From NCBI GenBank assembly GCA_021413535.1, contig JAIOQF010000217.1, positions 1 through 11,848 of the forward strand: 11,848 nt of DNA. Direction: 5' to 3'. Below are positions 6,632 to 11,848 of this stretch, in pieces. This DNA comes from Verrucomicrobiota bacterium. GTDB lineage: Bacteria > Verrucomicrobiota > Verrucomicrobiia > Verrucomicrobiales > Verrucomicrobiaceae. Within the stretch, counting starts at the first letter, position 1, and each line of letters begins with the position of its first letter. The position numbers and the translations under genes are program-made. The notes below the pieces were generated by a model that saw only the letters and a program-made list of their open reading frames with translations, did not search any database and had not been told where the DNA came from.

Positions 6632-8158
6632 TCAGGGTGCGGTTTTGATTTCGCCAGTAAATGCCCATGCGCCCGGCGGCACCGGTTTTGCTTTGGCATC
6701 TGCTTCACGCTGCTTGAGGATGTCTCGAGTGCCAGCCTCGGTCTTGAGCTGGGCTGGATTTTTTGAGGTCGGTTCCATGACCGCAGCCAGTCCGTTGTCG
6801 ACCAGGATGCCACCGAAGTCGCCGAAGTCAGCCGACAGCACGGTGGCCAGCACGGAACCGGTCCGATCCTTCTGCCAGCGGGTGAATAATTTTAGCGGCC
6901 TGTCTTTGAGAAATGCGGCGGTGAAATCCTTCGCCTGCCGCCCAATCGTGGCGCTGTCCACTGTCGTGATGTTGAAATAGCGCTCATGAAATTTATTCAA
7001 CGACTGATCCTCTGGATTGGGCGACGGACAACTCACGGCCATGAGCTTCACGGAAAATTTTTCACCGCCAGTCGTGACCAGAAAACGATCACCGCTGTTA
7101 GTCGGATCTTCGACAAACGTCACGCCACGAACTTCCTGAAGACCTGCAGTCGACAAACCACCGGTCGGAGCGCGGGTCAGTCTGGTTGATCTTCCAAACG
7201 ATTCATACACGCGCCTTGATTCCGCCATGACAGCCTCCGCGCCGTCTTCATCATGCTTGGCGATCAATTCATCACCGAGCGTGGTGAGCTTCGCTAGATA
7301 GGCTTTGAGCAGCGGCTGCTCGAGTTCTTTGATTCGCCATTGATGCGTCTTGCGAATCTCCTCCAGTTCCGCGAGCGCGGCAGCTATGACCTCCTTGTCG
7401 GGAGGATTTACCGACGGGGGCGCGGGCGTAAGCCGAATTTCCTTCAACCGCATCAGACTGCCAGTGCCGTGGGTGATGTTGGATCTGATCGCTAATCGAG
7501 CGTTGTTCCGTGACAGCTTGATGTCGCCGATGGTAAAAGTTTTGTATTCGTTCCAACCTCCGGTGTATTCCAGGGTGAGCCCCAGTCTGGTGGTATCGCT
7601 TCCGGTCAGACTGGTGACTTCACCGAATTCAAGCTCATTGCCTGACTTGCCACCGGCCGGAAATTCGTCCAGCCAGCCGACGCCGCAGATGATATTTACC
7701 GTGTAATTGCCCGGGGGAAGCTTGAATAAGTCCCACATCGCACTGCTGCCTGACGTGCGAAGAAAGGCCAGGGTGTTTTCAGATTTTTCCAAAGAGACTG
7801 CTCCGGTGATTTTTGCATCAGCTGGCTTCAAGACGATGCTGTTACTGGAGTCCAGATCACGGTTCAAATAATTATCCGCTATCGTCTGCCGCCGCTGCTG
7901 AGCTGCCAGAGCTGTTTCATAGTCGTCGGATTCCGCAGCCTGGGTCTCAACACCGGCCAGCGCTTTAGCATATTGCTCAGCCAGCACCCGGCCTGAGTCG
8001 AGGGCCCGCCGGGCGAACTGCTCGCGTAATTCTCGAATCTCGCGTAGAAGCGGTCGCCGGGGTCCATCGGGTGACTGCGAACGCACTGACCCAACGAAGC
8101 CTGCTGAGATCAGCATGATCAATAACAATAACCGGCAGCGGATGAAGGAGGTCATCAT
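6632..8158 (-). CDS. Secreted multidomain protein: helical module, beta-sandwich, degenerate SNase-like domain (second gene of operon)
   Basis: A 508-residue exported protein. The signal peptide spans about 1-28 (RCRLLLLIMLISAGFVGS). A helical module lies at 34-100 (AESDDYETALAAQQRRQTIA), then a CBM6/35-like beta-sandwich at about 107-245 with W142-x5-P148-x-G150-x-Y152-x-V154 and C158, ending LMRLKEIRLTPAP. A second helical module is at 255-322. Residues about 343-465 resemble a staphylococcal nuclease fold (SGDRFLVTTGGEKFSVKLMA; later RQAKDFTAAFLKDRPLKLF and GGILVDNGLAAV). Aligned by eye to nuclease, R35, E43 and R87 become K371, S379 and S435, and D40 becomes S376, so nuclease activity is unlikely. 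The ATG overlaps the upstream stop by 4 nt (ATGA), indicating translational coupling. Function is unknown; a structural or binding role is inferred. Confidence 0.87.
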   Translation of the reverse strand: MMTSFIRCRLLLLIMLISAGFVGSVRSQSPDGPRRPLLREIRELREQFARRALDSGRVLAEQYAKALAGVETQAAESDDYETALAAQQRRQTIADNYLNRDLDSSNSIVLKPADAKITGAVSLEKSENTLAFLRTSGSSAMWDLFKLPPGNYTVNIICGVGWLDEFPAGGKSGNELEFGEVTSLTGSDTTRLGLTLEYTGGWNEYKTFTIGDIKLSRNNARLAIRSNITHGTGSLMRLKEIRLTPAPPSVNPPDKEVIAAALAELEEIRKTHQWRIKELEQPLLKAYLAKLTTLGDELIAKHDEDGAEAVMAESRRVYESFGRSTRLTRAPTGGLSTAGLQEVRGVTFVEDPTNSGDRFLVTTGGEKFSVKLMAVSCPSPNPEDQSLNKFHERYFNITTVDSATIGRQAKDFTAAFLKDRPLKLFTRWQKDRTGSVLATVLSADFGDFGGILVDNGLAAVMEPTSKNPAQLKTEAGTRDILKQREADAKAKPVPPGAWAFTGEIKTAP

Positions 8159-8841
8159 CGGGTCACGGGAATAAGTTCAAGCGAGACAACGCGGAGTTGC
8201 GCGGACTGGCCGGCACCATCGGCCGCCAGCGTCAGCGTGCCGTCGCCATCTCGTATCCGCAGGGTGCCCAGACCTTTTTCATTCTGCTTTCCTGCCGGTT
8301 CCGTCACCTTGCTGCGGAGCATGTAAAATTTCTCGCGAACTTCAAAAGTCACGCTGCCGCTTTCGCCGCAGATGTATTTCACCATTACCTCGTATCCACC
8401 CTCCGGGAGATGCGGTAGCTTCCATGTCGCAACACTTCCCGCAGTTTCCCAGCCAGTGAGCGCGCCCTCTTTATCCAGCTTCACACCCGCCAGCGTGGCG
8501 TCCTGCGGGCTGAAGACAATACGCTCGGGCAACAATGCGGATTTGCCCGATGCGCGGATGCCAAGCGCAGGCAGTTCCAGCTCAAACACGGCGATCTCCC
8601 GTTCCAGCGCTAGTCGTTCATCCCGCACCTTGATGGCGTCCGCGTAGTCACGCGCCGTCGACAGTTTTTTTTCCAATGCCAGCAGTTGCGCCGCATAGGC
8701 CCGCTTCTCCGGAAGGATCGTGCTAAGCGAATCATGGCGGAACGATGCCCGCAGCGTGTGCAGATCAGCATCATCAGCTTTCAACAGTGGCGCAGTCAAA
8801 CCAATCAGCAGGAATATCGCCGCAGCCACGCCAACTCTCAC
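8155..8841 (-). CDS. Secreted protein of unknown function, helical module plus beta-sandwich (first gene of operon)
   Basis: I place the start at GTG 8841 (228 residues). This gives a standard signal peptide (MRVGVAAAIFLLIGLTAP, cleavage near KA|DD at 22) and leaves room for a promoter at 8890-8917. The longer frame from ATG 8958 adds 39 residues, overlaps the Fur-family gene and buries the hydrophobic segment. After the signal comes a helical module at about 25-90 (EKRAYAAQLLALEKKLS, then DYADAIKVRDERLALEREI). A beta-sandwich follows at about 105-228 with W140-x5-P146-x-G148-x-Y150-x-V152 and C158-G159, matching the two downstream genes. It overlaps the next gene by 4 nt. The family is unrecognised, and no enzymatic motif is visible. 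The start is the least certain part of the call. Confidence 0.78.
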   Translation of the reverse strand: MRVGVAAAIFLLIGLTAPLLKADDADLHTLRASFRHDSLSTILPEKRAYAAQLLALEKKLSTARDYADAIKVRDERLALEREIAVFELELPALGIRASGKSALLPERIVFSPQDATLAGVKLDKEGALTGWETAGSVATWKLPHLPEGGYEVMVKYICGESGSVTFEVREKFYMLRSKVTEPAGKQNEKGLGTLRIRDGDGTLTLAADGAGQSAQLRVVSLELIPVTR

Positions 8842-8889
8842 GGCGCGACTTGAGAAACTCAGTTGAGCGATAAAAAATGGCACGCTCCG

Positions 8890-8917
8890 AGAATAAAGGT
8901 TACTCAGCACGCGGCAA
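8890..8917 (-). promoter_or_regulatory. Candidate promoter of the secreted-protein operon
   Basis: On the minus strand TTGCCG (8917-8912) and TATTCT (8895-8890) are separated by 16 nt, each close to the sigma-70 consensus. They lie about 50 nt upstream of the GTG start at 8841 and just downstream of the Fur-family stop. The -35 box overlaps the end of the inverted repeat at 8916-8939. Confidence 0.35.
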
Positions 8918-8939
8918 GATGTTTCCCCGGCAACATCTT
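8916..8939 (-). repeat. Perfect inverted repeat immediately after the Fur-family gene
   Basis: AAGATGTT (8916-8923) and AACATCTT (8932-8939) are exact reverse complements around an 8-nt GC-rich loop. They begin at the base after the stop codon of the Fur-family gene. No T-tract follows on the minus strand, so it could be an mRNA 3' stabiliser, a factor-dependent end, or an operator touching the next promoter. Confidence 0.55.
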
Positions 8940-9377
8940 TCATCCACAAGCCGGGCAAACCCCGAAAAATTCAAGCTCGTGATACAGCTTCCGGAAGCCC
9001 GACTCGCGCGAGATTTGTGCTTCCAGCTTTTCCACCGGACAGGCCAGGTCGAGTTTCTCGATCACGCCACACTCAGTGCAGATCAGGTAGTCATCATGAT
9101 GACCCGGAAAAATCATGGAGTAATATGCCGAGCGATCATGCAGGCCCAGACGCCGGATGATGCCGTGATGTTCCAGACGGGTCAGCAGCCGGTAGACCGT
9201 AGCCTTGTCACAGCTGTTCTTAAGTTCTGGTGACTCGGCAACATGCGCCAAGGTGAGAGGTTTATTCGAGCTGACCAGGCTCTGCAAGACCGCCTCCAGC
9301 GCGCGAGTGCGACGCAGCCCGGCATTCCGACAACGCAACAGGACGTCGTCAAGGAACTTGGGTGCTTTCGAACTCAT
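8940..9377 (-). CDS. Fur-family metal-dependent transcriptional regulator
   Basis: A 145-residue Fur-superfamily protein. The N-terminal winged helix (about 8-85) includes GLRRTRALEAVLQSL and the recognition region KATVYRLLTRLEHHGIIRR. The C-terminal dimerisation and metal domain has GHHDDYLICTECG, with the H-rich metal motif and first CxxC (CTEC). It ends with HELEFFGVCPACG, giving the second CxxC of the structural zinc site. This could be Fur, Zur or PerR; the residues visible do not settle it. The frame could extend upstream to 9455, but the extra 26 residues (rich in C, S, P, R) are not family-like, so the start is ATG 9377. No Shine-Dalgarno motif is present. It is divergent from the TPP riboswitch and thiC, with the secreted-protein operon downstream. 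Confidence 0.93.
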   Translation of the reverse strand: MSSKAPKFLDDVLLRCRNAGLRRTRALEAVLQSLVSSNKPLTLAHVAESPELKNSCDKATVYRLLTRLEHHGIIRRLGLHDRSAYYSMIFPGHHDDYLICTECGVIEKLDLACPVEKLEAQISRESGFRKLYHELEFFGVCPACG

Positions 9378-9474
9378 GCTGAAACATGCCGAACGTCGGA
9401 CTGGTGCGCAAGTTCCGCATGGCACCGGACTTCCGCGTTGACTTCCCGGGCTCATCCATCACCTTTCGCGGACA

Positions 9475-9560
9475 GACAGGGGCGCTGGATTCCGGCTGAG
9501 ACGTTTCGCGAGAAACGAACCCTTTGAACCTGAAGCGGGTAATGCCGTCGCAGGGAGCAA
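9475..9560 (+). promoter_or_regulatory. TPP riboswitch (thi-box aptamer)
   Basis: The conserved TPP aptamer blocks appear in order: GGGGCGC (9479-9485), the thi-box GGCTGAGA (9494-9501), an optional P3a hairpin CGTTTC-GCGA-GAAACG (9502-9517), ACCCTTTGAACCTGA (9519-9533), GGGTAATGCC (9537-9546) and GCAGGGA (9550-9556). This matches the consensus closely. TPP riboswitches repress thiamine genes when thiamine pyrophosphate is abundant, and thiC, the classic target, follows. The outer P1 stem is weak as I read it, so the exact ends are approximate. A TTGACT at 9438-9443 could be a -35 box, but I see no good -10 partner. Confidence 0.93.
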
Positions 9561-9575
9561 AGCCATCTCACGTCG

Positions 9576-9606
9576 AAGCCACGCCGCCCACAGCCGCGTG
9601 GTTTTT
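9576..9606 (+). terminator. Intrinsic terminator, expression platform of the TPP riboswitch
   Basis: CCACGC (9579-9584) pairs with GCGTGG (9596-9601) around an 11-nt loop, extended by AAG/TTT pairs including one G-U. A T5 run at 9602-9606 follows. It lies between the aptamer and thiC, so TPP binding probably promotes premature termination. Confidence 0.75.
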
Positions 9607-9617
9607 CATTTAAACAT

Positions 9618-9641
9618 TTCAACGCTTCAACTTTTCAACCT
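9618..9641 (+). repeat. Three TTCAAC units at 8-nt period in the thiC leader
   Basis: TTCAAC occurs at 9618, 9626 and 9634, each followed by two variable bases. It lies between the riboswitch terminator and the thiC start. Unlike the two heptamer elements, no convincing inverted partner arm is present; GAACCTGAAGC upstream belongs to the riboswitch. It may be a relic of a related repeat or an unstructured leader. Confidence 0.45.
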
Positions 9642-9652
9642 CCTTCCCCGCC

Positions 9653-11653
<2,001 letters not shown>

Positions 11654-11656
11654 GTC

Positions 11657-11848
11657 ATGGGCAAAGTCCGTCGAGGAGGCTATGTCTTTGAATGGTGGAT
11701 CGGAGATCATGATCCCCGCCATATTCATGTCTCCAAGATGGATGGGCGCATTCTCGGTCGTATCGTGCTGCGCACAAAGCAGTCGATGGATGCTTGGAAT
11801 CCGCCCCGAAAGGTGCTAGAAATCATTGAGGAACTCGAAAAGGAAGGC
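11657..11848 (+). CDS. DUF4160-like small protein, 3' end missing
   Basis: Open from ATG 11657 to the window end (64 codons, no stop). It begins MGKVRRGGYVFEWWIGDHDP and continues RHIHVSKMDG, matching the DUF4160 pattern in which a short N-terminus leads to a DH-x-P-x-H-x-HV motif. It ends in a helical stretch (RKVLEIIEELEKEG). Proteins of this family are often encoded beside DUF2442 proteins in candidate toxin-antitoxin-like pairs; whether such a partner follows lies outside the window. It starts 3 nt after the thiC stop, so it would be read from the thiC transcript unless it has its own promoter. Codon choice is more mixed than in the C-rich block of thiC. Confidence 0.7.
   Translation, partial: MGKVRRGGYVFEWWIGDHDPRHIHVSKMDGRILGRIVLRTKQSMDAWNPPRKVLEIIEELEKEG

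Noticed and set aside
9378..9455. N-terminal extension of the Fur-family protein
   Set aside because: The 26 extra residues are Cys/Ser/Pro/Arg-rich and not found in the family; ATG 9377 gives a normal length.
9517..9641. Third inverted repeat element upstream of thiC
   Set aside because: The apparent left arm (TTTGAACCTGAAGCGGG) is the conserved part of the TPP aptamer; only the right-hand TTCAAC array is left, with an 8-nt not 7-nt period.

Overview
The window most resembles a chromosomal segment of a Gram-negative bacterium of the Verrucomicrobia/PVC group. The reasons are indirect: a set of secreted 'helical module plus beta-sandwich' proteins of the kind common in that group, an SpmA-SpmB fusion, GC-rich coding sequence, and no Shine-Dalgarno motif in front of any of the eleven starts I inspected. 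This placement is an inference; no 16S rRNA or other decisive marker is present.

Layout. Positions 1-1876 (+) hold the 3' part of a PAS-containing sensor histidine kinase and its NarL/FixJ-type response regulator, a two-component pair. A tRNA-Ser(UGA) lies on the minus strand at 1893-1980. Positions 2110-2760 (+) carry rpsP (S16) and khpA (KH-domain RNA-binding protein), separated by a hairpin. They run convergently into a minus-strand pair: a MerR/cobalamin-binding regulator of the CarH light-sensor type, broken by a frameshift, followed 10 nt later by a low-molecular-weight tyrosine phosphatase. A palindromic element made of two inverted arrays of 7-bp repeats fills nearly all of the divergent intergenic region between this regulator and an SpmA-SpmB fusion membrane protein (4263-5708, +).

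Positions 5810-8841 (minus) form an apparent operon of three secreted proteins of unknown function. All three share an N-terminal helical module and a beta-sandwich with the same spaced W/P/G/Y/C signature, so they look like diverged paralogues. The middle one also carries a C-terminal staphylococcal-nuclease-like domain that has lost its catalytic residues. Upstream of the operon lies a Fur-family regulator (8940-9377, minus). Divergent from it are a TPP riboswitch with an intrinsic terminator and thiC (9653-11653, +), followed 3 nt later by the start of a DUF4160-like small protein cut by the window end.

Most interesting points. (1) Two structurally identical inverted arrays of 7-bp repeats, four units per arm, occur in the window: one is the whole 4134-4256 intergenic region, the other (10181-10290) sits in frame inside thiC and adds a roughly 35-residue insert. 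(2) A CarH-like photoreceptor with an intact W-x9-EH signature is split by a frameshift. (3) The secreted three-paralogue operon includes a pseudo-nuclease domain.
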